Origin: Jiangellaceae bacterium
GTDB taxonomy: Bacteria > Actinomycetota > Actinomycetes > Jiangellales > Jiangellaceae
NCBI GenBank assembly: GCA_030146385.1
Contig: JASLBX010000321.1
Span: 1 to 16,888 of the forward strand
Direction: 5' to 3'
DNA: 16,888 bases
Position 1 is the first letter of the stretch; every line of letters starts with the position of its first letter. Positions 1-7,392 of this stretch are shown here, piece after piece. The position numbers and the translations under genes are program-made. Below the pieces are notes generated by a model. The model saw only the letters and a program-made list of their open reading frames with translations. It had not been told where the DNA came from and searched no databases.

Positions 1-382
1 CGGCGATCGTCAGGTGCTCGAAGACGTGCCGCCCCTCCATGCACAGGCTCATGCCCTGCTTGACGCGGTCGGCGGCGTCCATCCGGGTGATGTCCTGCCC
101 GGCGAACGTGATCGACCCGTCGGTGACCTCGCCGTGCTCGCTGGGCAGCAGCCCGGAGACCGCCTTGAGCGTCGTCGACTTGCCGGCGCCGTTGGACCCG
201 AGCAGCGCGACGATCTTGCCCTCAGGCACCTGCATGGACATGCCCCGGAGGACGAGGATGACCTCCTCGTAGATGACCTCGACATTGTTCAGCTCGAGGA
301 TCACCTGGCTGCTGGCGGTACCGCCGGGGGCGCGAGCGGCCTGCTGTGCACCCCCGGCGCCGCCGTCACGGACAGAGCTCAT
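1..382 (-). CDS. livF: HAAT-type ABC transporter ATP-binding protein LivF (3' part cut by window edge)
   Basis: This is the second ATPase of a branched-chain-amino-acid-type (HAAT) importer and would sit on the cytoplasmic face of the LivH/LivM permease. Only the first 127 residues are in the window. They contain the Walker A loop GSNGAGKST at residues 62-70 and a Q-loop region reading CMEGRHVF at 114-121, where the family usually has PEGR-VF. An N-terminal stretch of about 25 residues rich in Gly and Ala precedes the first strand and is longer than in classical LivF. The ATG at 382 lies inside the end of the substrate-binding-protein gene (17-base overlap), so the two are probably translationally coupled. 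The signature, Walker B and H-loop lie beyond base 1. The family assignment is firm; the transported substrate is unknown. Confidence 0.9.
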   Translation of the reverse strand, partial: MSSVRDGGAGGAQQAARAPGGTASSQVILELNNVEVIYEEVILVLRGMSMQVPEGKIVALLGSNGAGKSTTLKAVSGLLPSEHGEVTDGSITFAGQDITRMDAADRVKQGMSLCMEGRHVFEHLTIA

Positions 383-1574
383 CGACCAGCGGGGTCCACT
401 CGCCACCTTCGACAACCCACATCGGGGAGCACACCATCCCCGCGCGGCGGCCATCGTCCCGTGGCGTCAATGTGATGGGCAATGACACGCCCTGGGTGTC
501 GAAGTTCTCGATGGCGCCGAGCGCCTCCCTAATCGCCGGTCCGGTGACTTCCTCGCCGGACTCGACGACCGACTCGATGGCGTCGGACATCAGGGCCATC
601 TTCCACCAGCCCTGGGTGTAGTGGAGGCTGGTGAGCTCTTCGCCCTGGTCCTCGAGGAAAGCACGCGCGTCTTCCTGGCCAGGGACGTCGACGGAGACGG
701 GCGTCCACGGCTGGACGGACACCGCTCCCTCGGCATTGTCGCCGGCCAGCTCGATGAACAGCTCGCCGCCGGCCCAGTTGAGCAGCACGAGCTGGATGTC
801 CAGCCCCTGGTCGGCGATGTCGCCTGCGAGCAGCGCGGCCGGGCTCTCGACGTTCTGGACGATGATGTAGCCCACGCCGTCGGAGGCGACCCGGCGCAGC
901 TCGCCGACGAAGTCGGTGGCACCGCCGGGCATCACGTGCACCTGGTACCCGAGGTCGAGCCCGGCCTCCTCGATGTAGGCCTCGCCGTCGGCAACCGGCG
1001 ACGTGCCGAACGGGCTGTCATGGTGGAACACGGCGACCTCGGCGCCCGGGTCCTGCTCGTGGATCCACTGCAGAGCAATCCTCATCTGGTCGGAGTAGCT
1101 GGTCGCAACGATGAAGTTGAACGGCGTCTCCTCGAAGTTCGTGAGCTCCTCGGAGTAGGACGCGGACATAAACGGAATCTCGTCCGCGTTGACTCGGCCA
1201 CGCAATGCCTCGGTGTCGGCGGTGCCCCAGCCCTGAATGGCGACGGCGCCCTGCGCGGTGAAGTCGGTGTAGAGCCGCTCGGCGATGGCCACGTCGTACT
1301 GGTAGTCCTCCCACAGCAGCTCGATCGGCCGGCCGGCGATACCGCCCTGCTCGTTGCGCCATTCGACGTAGCCGCGGACGCCCTCGGAGTAGGGCGTCCC
1401 GACATCGGCCGTCGCACCGGAGAGGTCGGCGATGTTGGCGATCAGGATCGGCTCGCCGTCGGCGTCGCCACCAGCCGCCCCTTCATCGTCGCCGCCGCAG
1501 GCTGCCAGACCGAGCGCCAGCACCGCTAGCGTGGCCGTGATCTTCGCTGGACTCTTAACTCTCGTCGAATACAT
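366..1574 (-). CDS. HAAT-type ABC transporter substrate-binding lipoprotein (LivK-like)
   Basis: This is the extracytoplasmic receptor of the importer (periplasmic-binding-protein type 1, Peripla_BP_6-like fold). The product is 402 residues with a lipoprotein signal: a basic start, a hydrophobic stretch and the lipobox LAAC with Cys at residue 26, followed by an acidic Gly-rich tether. The mature part begins with a typical strand (ILIANIADLSG) and carries the NEQGGIAGRPIEL segment usual in LivK/amide-binding relatives. I chose the ATG at 1574 because an AAGGAG ribosome site (1585-1580) lies 5 bases upstream. A GTG six bases earlier overlaps that site and is unlikely. It follows livM by 13 bases and overlaps livF. 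The ligand cannot be read from sequence. The neighbouring CoA ligase suggests a carboxylic acid rather than an amino acid. Confidence 0.92.
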   Translation of the reverse strand: MYSTRVKSPAKITATLAVLALGLAACGGDDEGAAGGDADGEPILIANIADLSGATADVGTPYSEGVRGYVEWRNEQGGIAGRPIELLWEDYQYDVAIAERLYTDFTAQGAVAIQGWGTADTEALRGRVNADEIPFMSASYSEELTNFEETPFNFIVATSYSDQMRIALQWIHEQDPGAEVAVFHHDSPFGTSPVADGEAYIEEAGLDLGYQVHVMPGGATDFVGELRRVASDGVGYIIVQNVESPAALLAGDIADQGLDIQLVLLNWAGGELFIELAGDNAEGAVSVQPWTPVSVDVPGQEDARAFLEDQGEELTSLHYTQGWWKMALMSDAIESVVESGEEVTGPAIREALGAIENFDTQGVSLPITLTPRDDGRRAGMVCSPMWVVEGGEWTPLVDELCP

Positions 1575-1587
1575 CAGCACTCCTTTG

Positions 1588-2637
1588 TCAGTAGCGGAAT
1601 GGCCAGAGCCGGAAGTAGTCCTTGATCCGCTGCCACGTCCGGTCCAGCCCTCGCGGCTCGAACAGCAGGAACAGGACTATGACCAGCCCGAACACGATCA
1701 GCTGGATGGCCGGGATCTCGCGGCTGAGCACGGGAAGCGTGTCGCGTACGTTGCGAGCGAACTGCTGGATCGCCGCCGGCAGGACGGTCATGAACGCCGC
1801 CCCGTACACCGACCCGGCGACGCTGCCCAGCCCACCGACGATGATCATCGCCAGGAACAGCACCGAGACGTCGAGGGTGAACCGCTCCCAAGTCACGATC
1901 GTCCGGTAGTGAGCGGTCAGCGCGCCGGCCAGTCCGACCATCCCGGACGAGATCGCGAACGCCAGCAGCTTCTGCCGGCCGACGTCGATGCCCATCACCG
2001 CGGCGGCGATGTCCTGGTCGCGGACGGCGTGGAACGCCCGACCCAGGCCGGTGCGGAACAGGTTGCGTGCCGCGATGACCACAAGAATCGCGACGCCGAA
2101 GATGATCCAGTACCAGGTGAAGTCGGTCCGTAGCGTCCAGCCCAGGATCTCCGGGGACGGAACCACCAGCGCATCGACGCCGCCGGTCAGGAAATCCCAG
2201 TTGCGGAATGCGTACAGCAGGATGAACTGCGCGGCCAGCGTCGCCATCGCCAGGTACAGGCCCTTCAGCCGTAGCGAGGGCAGGCCGAAGAACGTCCCCA
2301 CCACCGTGGTCACGGCGACGGCGGCCGAGATCGCGACCAGCGCCGGCACCTCCAGCCGGGCCACCAGGATCGCGGAGGTATACGCGCCCACACCGAGGAA
2401 CGCCCCGTGGCCGAGGCTGATCAGGCCGGTGTGGCCAACCAGGATGTTCAGCCCGACGGCGCCGATGATCGCGATGCCGATCTGGTTGGCGACGGTGAGC
2501 CAGAACGGATTCAGGACGAACGGCGCAGCGATCACTACGAGGACGATGAGCGCCAGCCGGATCCACTCCGCGCGCGTCGTGCGCAGCGCGTAGTCCGCTT
2601 CGTATCTGGTGTGGTAGACGCCGGTCGCAGTCGCCAT
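1588..2637 (-). CDS. livM: HAAT-type ABC transporter permease LivM
   Basis: This is the second membrane subunit of the importer, 349 residues. A hydrophilic N-terminus of about 30 residues precedes a run of hydrophobic segments. The family hallmark GLNILVGHTGLISLGHGAF, shortly after the first membrane spans, is clear, as is the late IIVGGLGSVAGSVYGAA loop that contacts the ATPase. The C-terminus FEPRGL followed by a basic tail is typical of LivM. The ATG at 2637 has GAGG five bases upstream and starts 7 bases after the livH stop; longer in-frame starts would run into livH. It acts with LivH, LivG, LivF and the LivK-like lipoprotein. No oddities were seen. Confidence 0.93.
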   Translation of the reverse strand: MATATGVYHTRYEADYALRTTRAEWIRLALIVLVVIAAPFVLNPFWLTVANQIGIAIIGAVGLNILVGHTGLISLGHGAFLGVGAYTSAILVARLEVPALVAISAAVAVTTVVGTFFGLPSLRLKGLYLAMATLAAQFILLYAFRNWDFLTGGVDALVVPSPEILGWTLRTDFTWYWIIFGVAILVVIAARNLFRTGLGRAFHAVRDQDIAAAVMGIDVGRQKLLAFAISSGMVGLAGALTAHYRTIVTWERFTLDVSVLFLAMIIVGGLGSVAGSVYGAAFMTVLPAAIQQFARNVRDTLPVLSREIPAIQLIVFGLVIVLFLLFEPRGLDRTWQRIKDYFRLWPFRY

Positions 2638-2644
2638 GAGGGCC

Positions 2645-3517
2645 TCACACTCTCTCGATCCGTACCTCACCGAACAGCCCGTACGGGCGGAACAGGAGGA
2701 TGAGGACCAGGACGACGAAGGGGATGACCTGCTGGAGCCCGCCACCGATGTAGCCGGCGGTGTACGTGATGAGCAGGCCGATGATGCCGCCGGCAACCAT
2801 CGCACCGGGGACGGAGTCCAGGCCTCCCAGGATCACGACAGGGAACACCAATAGGCCGAACGTGGCGACCTCGCCGGAGACTCCGAACAGGTTCGCGACG
2901 ATGATCCCGGCCAGCACCGCACTGGCTGCGGCGAGGGCCCAGGCCAGCGCGAACACACGCCGCACGCTGATGCCGACCACTATGGCCGCCTGCTGGTCAT
3001 CGGCGACCGCGCGCATGGCAATGCCGTGCCGCGACCGCTGGAAGAACAGGCTCAGCGCGGCCAGCACCGCGCCGGCGAAGACGACGGCAAAGATGCGGTT
3101 CACCGACACCGGCACACCGAGGACGTCGACGGCGCCGCGCGGGATGAACGACGGCATCGGCCGCGGCTCGGTACCCCACACGAACTGGACGACGCCCTGC
3201 AGGACGAACGCCAGCCCGATGGTCACCATGATCACCGAAATCACGTTCTCGCCGATCAGTGGGCGCAGGACGAACCGCTCGGCGGTGAGCCCGACCAGCA
3301 CCGCGACAACGAGGGCACCTGTCACCGCGAAGTACCACGGCAGGCCGTACTCCACGATGCCGGCCCAGACCAGGTACGCGCCGACCAGCAGGAAGTATCC
3401 CTGGGCGAAGTTGATGACTCCGGTGGCCTTGAAGATGATCACGAATCCGAGCGCGGCCAGGGCGAGGATCGCGCCGTTCGCCAGGCCCGTGATGGTCAGC
3501 TGAATAAACGTCTCCAC
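2645..3517 (-). CDS. livH: HAAT-type ABC transporter permease LivH
   Basis: This is the first membrane subunit of the importer, 290 residues and the usual family length. The N-terminus has the classic LivH pattern: GLANGAILALAALGFVIIFK followed by ATGVINFAQG. Several further hydrophobic segments follow, with the conserved VVILGGLDSVPGAMVAGG loop near the C-terminus that engages the ATPases. The start is a GTG at 3517 with GGGAG about 7 bases upstream. The acyl-CoA ligase stop lies 10 bases before it and livM starts 7 bases after its stop, so the genes form one tight operon. The function is certain at family level; the substrate is not known. Confidence 0.94.
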   Translation of the reverse strand: METFIQLTITGLANGAILALAALGFVIIFKATGVINFAQGYFLLVGAYLVWAGIVEYGLPWYFAVTGALVVAVLVGLTAERFVLRPLIGENVISVIMVTIGLAFVLQGVVQFVWGTEPRPMPSFIPRGAVDVLGVPVSVNRIFAVVFAGAVLAALSLFFQRSRHGIAMRAVADDQQAAIVVGISVRRVFALAWALAAASAVLAGIIVANLFGVSGEVATFGLLVFPVVILGGLDSVPGAMVAGGIIGLLITYTAGYIGGGLQQVIPFVVLVLILLFRPYGLFGEVRIERV

Positions 3518-3527
3518 CTTGCGCTCC

Positions 3528-5570
3528 CTACCGCCCGCTCCAGGCGAATCGGCGCCGCTTGGGCGCGGGTGTGAAGCCGTCCATGGCCAGGATCGTGAGC
3601 TCGATCTTGCGCTCGGCGGTCGTGCCGTCCTGATACGTGACCGTGCTCGTCACCGTCACCGAATCGGCGTCCCCATAGAGCGCCTCGATGAGGTCCCCGT
3701 AGCGCTCATTGATCACTCCGCGGCGTACCTTGCGGGTGCGGGTGATCTCCTCGTCGTCCGGGTCGAGTTGCTTGTGCAGCAGCAGGAAGCGACGGACCCG
3801 GATGCTTTCGGGCAGGTCCTGGTTCGCCCGGTGGACCTCCTCGGCGATGAGCTGGTACACCGCCGGCTTCTGCGCCAGGTCGGTGTAGGTGGTGTAGGAG
3901 AGGTGCTCGCGCTCGGCCCAGGCGCCGACCGTCCGCATGTCGATCGTGATCATGGCGGTGATGTACGGCCGGGCCGTGCCGCCCATCTCGCCACCGAACA
4001 CGACGCCCTCTTCGACGTACGGGCTGAACTTGATCTTGTTCTCGATGAACGCCGGGCTGAACTGGGTGCCGTCCTGCGCCCGCATGACGTCCTTGGCGCG
4101 GTCGATGACGACGAGGTGGTCGTTCTCGTCGACGTAGCCGGCGTCCCCGGTGTGCAGCCACCCGTTCCGGTCGATGGCGTCGCGACTGGCCTCCTCGTTG
4201 CGGTAGTAGCCCTGGAAGACCGCCGGGCTGCGCAGCAGGATCTCGCCGTCGTCGGCGATCGCCAGCTCGGTCGCCGGAATGGGGCTGCCGACAGTGTTGA
4301 ACGTCACGGCATCGTCCCGGTGTGCGACAGCTATGCCGCAGATCTCGGTCTGGCCGTAGATCTGCTTGAGGTTCACGCCGATGGAGTGGAAGAAGCGGAA
4401 CACGTCCGGACCCAGCGGCGCGCCACCGGTGTAGCAGCGCTTGATCCGGGTCAGGCCAAGCTGCTCGCGTACCGGCCGCAGCGCCGTCAGCTCAGCAACC
4501 GGCCGGAGTAGTCGGTCAAGCGTGCGCGGCCGCGCACCCTTCACCTGGCGGTCGGCCACCCGGCCGCCTACCCGCTGGCCCCAGGCGAACGCCGCCCGCT
4601 TGAGCCAGCCCGCCTCGCCCACGCGGACCTGGACGGACGACAGCATGTCCTCCCAGATGCGGGGCGGGCTGAACATTACGTCCGGACCGATCTCGCGCAG
4701 GTCGGCGCGAACGGTGTTGGCCTCTTCGGGGAATGAGACGGTGAATCCGGCCTGCAGGCCGCAGGCGAGGGTGAGCATCTGCTCGCCGATCCAGGCGAAG
4801 GGCAGAAAGCTCACGTACCGGTCGTCCGCGTCGAGCGGATCGATCGCCATCAGGCTGCGGCCCATGGACAGCAGGTTGCGGTGCGAGAGCATCGCGAGCT
4901 TGGGACGGGCGGTGGTGCCCGAGGTGGTGCAGATGACGGCTATGTCGCCAGCCCGGCCGGCCGCTATCTGCTCGTCCAGCCAGCCGGGATGTGCCTGCTC
5001 GTACTCGCGACCGCGAGCCTCGACGGCGGTGAACTCGAGCAGGTAATGCTGGTCGTAGTGCTCGAGCCCGCGGGGGTCGTAGTAGACGACGGTCTCGACC
5101 GAGTCCAGCCGGTCCCACAGCCGGATCAGCTTGTCGACCTGCTCCTGGTCCTCGGCCACCACGACTCGTACCCTCGCGTGGCTAAGGATGTGCACGATCT
5201 CCTCGCCCACGCTGGTCGGATAGATGCCCACCACACATGCGCCAAGCGACTGGGCGCCAAGCTCACTGATCAGCCACTCGGGGCGGTTGTCGCCCAGGAC
5301 GGCCACGACGTCTCCGGGACGCACGCCCAACTGGGCCAAGCCGTGCGCGAAGTTCCGCACTCGGGCCCGGTAGGCGGCCCACGACACCGGCTGCCAGATG
5401 CCGTACCGCTTCTCCTGGAGCGCGATCCGGCCGTCACCGTGCCGATCCGCCAGCGCGTCCAGCAGCTTCGGGAATGTCGTGTCGTCCGGGACCGGCTCGG
5501 GTGCCGTCTCGCGAGGGCTCACCACCCGGGCGGCGCCCGGGTTGGCAGGTGTCGCGGCGGCCGCGTTCAT
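3528..5570 (-). CDS. AMP-forming long-chain-type acyl-CoA ligase embedded in a liv operon
   Basis: This cytoplasmic enzyme of the ANL superfamily should activate a carboxylic acid with ATP and CoA through an acyl-adenylate. The protein is 680 residues. The phosphate loop CTTSGTTARPK spans residues 214-224, the YGQTE adenylate motif is at 405-409, and HTGD is at 473-476 with the hinge region DRAKD at 490-494. The C-terminal lysine region TRTRKVRR lies around 611-618. Overall it resembles long-chain (FadD15/FAA-like) ligases. The phosphate loop has Ala instead of the usual Gly before R-P-K, and Leu follows K where Gly is common. The last 50 residues form an extra tail. The gene lies between livG and livH, with only 10 bases to livH, so the acid it activates is probably what the importer brings in. 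Fatty, aromatic and other acids all remain possible. Confidence 0.88.
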   Translation of the reverse strand: MNAAAATPANPGAARVVSPRETAPEPVPDDTTFPKLLDALADRHGDGRIALQEKRYGIWQPVSWAAYRARVRNFAHGLAQLGVRPGDVVAVLGDNRPEWLISELGAQSLGACVVGIYPTSVGEEIVHILSHARVRVVVAEDQEQVDKLIRLWDRLDSVETVVYYDPRGLEHYDQHYLLEFTAVEARGREYEQAHPGWLDEQIAAGRAGDIAVICTTSGTTARPKLAMLSHRNLLSMGRSLMAIDPLDADDRYVSFLPFAWIGEQMLTLACGLQAGFTVSFPEEANTVRADLREIGPDVMFSPPRIWEDMLSSVQVRVGEAGWLKRAAFAWGQRVGGRVADRQVKGARPRTLDRLLRPVAELTALRPVREQLGLTRIKRCYTGGAPLGPDVFRFFHSIGVNLKQIYGQTEICGIAVAHRDDAVTFNTVGSPIPATELAIADDGEILLRSPAVFQGYYRNEEASRDAIDRNGWLHTGDAGYVDENDHLVVIDRAKDVMRAQDGTQFSPAFIENKIKFSPYVEEGVVFGGEMGGTARPYITAMITIDMRTVGAWAEREHLSYTTYTDLAQKPAVYQLIAEEVHRANQDLPESIRVRRFLLLHKQLDPDDEEITRTRKVRRGVINERYGDLIEALYGDADSVTVTSTVTYQDGTTAERKIELTILAMDGFTPAPKRRRFAWSGR

Positions 5571-5631
5571 GTCGGGGTCCCCGCGAAAGCGCGAGCGGAG
5601 CCTGCGGAGCGAGTGGTTTCGTGGGGTGATT
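5571..5631. other. livG-ligase spacer with imperfect GCGGAGC repeats
   Basis: This is the longest spacer inside the minus-strand liv operon, at 61 bases. It contains two imperfect copies of a GAGCGGAGC/GCGGAGCGAG unit and a short CGC-GAAA-GCG hairpin. Similar purine-rich short units occur between genes in many actinomycetes. It could affect mRNA processing between livG and the ligase, or be neutral. I see no promoter in it. Confidence 0.3.
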
Positions 5632-6492
5632 TCAAGCTACCTCCTCGCCGAGGTAAGCCTCGATCACCTCGGGGTTGGTCTTGACCTCCGCCGGGGTGCC
5701 ACTGGTGATCTTGCGGCCGAAGTCCAGGACGCTCACCCGGTCGGAGATGTCCATGACGACTTCCATGTCATGCTCGATCAGCACCACGGTGACGCCGGCG
5801 AGGTCGTTGACGTCGAGGATGAACCGGGCCATGTCCTCCTTCTCTTCGGCGTTCATCCCGGCCATCGGCTCGTCCAGCAGGAGGACGGCCGGTTGCAGGC
5901 ACAGCGCCCGGCCGACCTCCACCCGCTTCTGGATGCCGTACGGCAACGCGCCCACCTGGGCGTGGCGAACCGCCTGGATCTCAAGAAAGTCGATCACCTC
6001 TTCGACCAGCTCACGGTGAACGATCTCCTGCCGCCGAGCCGGGCCGAAGTACAGGAACGACCGCCACACCGAGTGCTTCATGTGCACATGCCGGCCCAGC
6101 ATCAGGTTGTCGAGCACCGTCATGTGCTTGAACAGCTCGATGTTCTGGAAGGCGCGGGCCACTCCCCAGCGGGCGATCCGGCTCGGCCGGGCCGTGGTGA
6201 GCTCGTGCGCCTGAGCGTCGTCGCTGTAGAGCCGGATGCTGCCCGACTGCGGCCGGTACAGCCCGCTGATGCAGTTCAGCAGGCTGGTCTTGCCGGCGCC
6301 ATTCGGCCCGATGATCGCGTGGATGTCGCCCTGGCGGACGTCCAGGCCGACTCCGCGCAAGGCCTGGACTCCGCCGAACCGCAGCGCCACACCCTCGATC
6401 TGCAGTTGCAGGCCCCCAGGCTCGAGGCTGCTGCCGTTGAGGTTGTGACGGTACGCACGCGACACGTCGGTAGTACCTCGCTCCCTCGCCAT
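5632..6492 (-). CDS. livG: HAAT-type ABC transporter ATP-binding protein LivG
   Basis: This is the first ATPase of the importer and the first gene of the minus-strand cluster; from the ATG at 6492 it has 286 residues. Walker A is GPNGAGKT (62-69), and the signature region LPYGIQKRVEVGRAL (183-197) replaces the canonical LSxGQ with LPYGI-Q. Walker B is AVLLLDEP (202-209) and the H-loop is IEHDM (239-243). The C-terminal segment GTPAEVKTNPEVIEAYLG is characteristic of LivG. The start is uncertain. An ATG at 6534 lies over the probable -10 region, and a GTG at 6465 has GAGCGAGG upstream, so 6492 or 6465 is likelier. The spacer to the ligase gene is 61 bases. Confidence 0.9.
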   Translation of the reverse strand: MARERGTTDVSRAYRHNLNGSSLEPGGLQLQIEGVALRFGGVQALRGVGLDVRQGDIHAIIGPNGAGKTSLLNCISGLYRPQSGSIRLYSDDAQAHELTTARPSRIARWGVARAFQNIELFKHMTVLDNLMLGRHVHMKHSVWRSFLYFGPARRQEIVHRELVEEVIDFLEIQAVRHAQVGALPYGIQKRVEVGRALCLQPAVLLLDEPMAGMNAEEKEDMARFILDVNDLAGVTVVLIEHDMEVVMDISDRVSVLDFGRKITSGTPAEVKTNPEVIEAYLGEEVA

Positions 6493-6529
6493 TGGGCAAC
6501 TGCCATCGGCACAGCAGTGTCGTAGCGCT

Positions 6530-6558
6530 ACCATTGCATTCCACTATGCGGAAGTCAA
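6530..6558 (-). promoter_or_regulatory. candidate promoter of the liv cluster
   Basis: On the minus strand, TTGACT (6558-6553) matches the -35 consensus at five of six positions. It is followed 17 bases later by a weak -10-like AATGGT (6535-6530). Transcription would begin near 6523, leaving a leader of about 30 bases before the livG ATG at 6492. The assignment rests on sequence alone, and the -10 match is poor. Confidence 0.4.
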
Positions 6559-6559
6559 T

Positions 6560-6576
6560 CCCTTTTTACGTAAGGG
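6560..6576. promoter_or_regulatory. palindromic candidate operator between livG and the IclR gene
   Basis: The 17 bases contain the perfect 8-base palindrome TTACGTAA (6566-6573), flanked by CCC on the left and GGG on the right with an unequal T tract. It lies directly upstream of the candidate liv -35 and in the gap shared with the divergent IclR-type gene. IclR-family proteins commonly bind palindromes in such gaps, so it is a reasonable binding site, but this is inferred. Confidence 0.4.
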
Positions 6577-6642
6577 TGTTCTGATAGTCGAGAGTCGATT
6601 ACGATGAGCGGAGCATATGGCCAGGCTCGAAGGGAGAGTCAC

Positions 6643-7392
6643 GTGGCGGAGCAGGAGGCTGCTCGCGGCACCCTCGGCACGGTCCGCAACGCCTCGACTC
6701 TGCTCGACTTGCTGAGCAACGGGCCCGCTTACCAGCAACTCAGCGACCTCGCCGAGCGGTCGAGGCTGTCGCTGCCGACAGTCCACCGGCTATTGCGCAG
6801 CCTGGTGGCCGCCGGCCTCGTCGAGCAGGACCCTGCCTCTTCGCGGTACAGCCTCGGCCCGGAGTTGGTCCGACTATCCGAGCGGTACCTGGATCGGCTG
6901 CCTCTGCTGCAGCGGCTGCGGCCGTACCTTGTCGACCTGCGCAACCGGACATCGGCGACCGTCGTCGTCGCCATGCTGGTGCGCGACATGGTTGTGAACG
7001 TCGAGCGCATCGACGGGGTAGACGCGGCCGCAACAGTTCAGCGGATGGCTCGCAGCTCCCCTGCCCATCAATCAGCGGCGGGACGTTTGCTGCTGGGCCG
7101 TGCGGGGCCCGCAGCGTGGAAGCAGTACCTGGATGGCGACCTCGACGACCCTCCGGCCGTCACGACACTCGAACGCTGGGCGGAGGCTGATCTGTTGCAC
7201 GGCACGGTCGATGGGCTGCGCACGCACACCGAAGTGGCTGTGCCGATCGTCGGCCCGAACGGATCCGCGGCCGCGGCGCTGGTTGCCACCGGCGGTCCGC
7301 CCACGTTCACCCGGGAACACCTGGTCGACGAGATCGGACCAGAGCTGCAGCAGACGGCCGCGCTCATGAGGAGGCTGGTGGCCGGTGACTAG
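6643..7392 (+). CDS. IclR-family transcriptional regulator
   Basis: This is a DNA-binding regulator of 249 residues. The N-terminal winged helix-turn-helix (about 10-70) includes LSDLAERSRLSLPTVHRLLR, a typical IclR recognition segment, followed by VEQDPASSRYSLGPELVRL. The rest is the effector-binding domain, with the family pattern ARSSPAHQSAAGRLLL around 126-141. I chose the GTG at 6643 because AGGGAG (6631-6636) stands 6 bases upstream. The in-frame ATG at 6604 has no clear ribosome site. Divergent orientation to the liv-ligase cluster suggests it controls that cluster and perhaps itself, with the transported acid or its CoA ester as a possible effector. Its last codons overlap the next gene by 8 bases, pointing to coupled translation. 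Confidence 0.9.
   Translation: MAEQEAARGTLGTVRNASTLLDLLSNGPAYQQLSDLAERSRLSLPTVHRLLRSLVAAGLVEQDPASSRYSLGPELVRLSERYLDRLPLLQRLRPYLVDLRNRTSATVVVAMLVRDMVVNVERIDGVDAAATVQRMARSSPAHQSAAGRLLLGRAGPAAWKQYLDGDLDDPPAVTTLERWAEADLLHGTVDGLRTHTEVAVPIVGPNGSAAAALVATGGPPTFTREHLVDEIGPELQQTAALMRRLVAGD

Noticed and set aside
2638..2805. livM beginning 56 codons earlier, within livH
   Set aside because: The extra residues are low-complexity Ser/Arg/Ala typical of a shadow frame, and the ATG at 2637 has a proper ribosome site.
6604..6642. IclR gene starting at ATG 6604
   Set aside because: There is no ribosome site before it, whereas the GTG at 6643 has AGGGAG 6 bases upstream and gives the usual family length. It remains possible.
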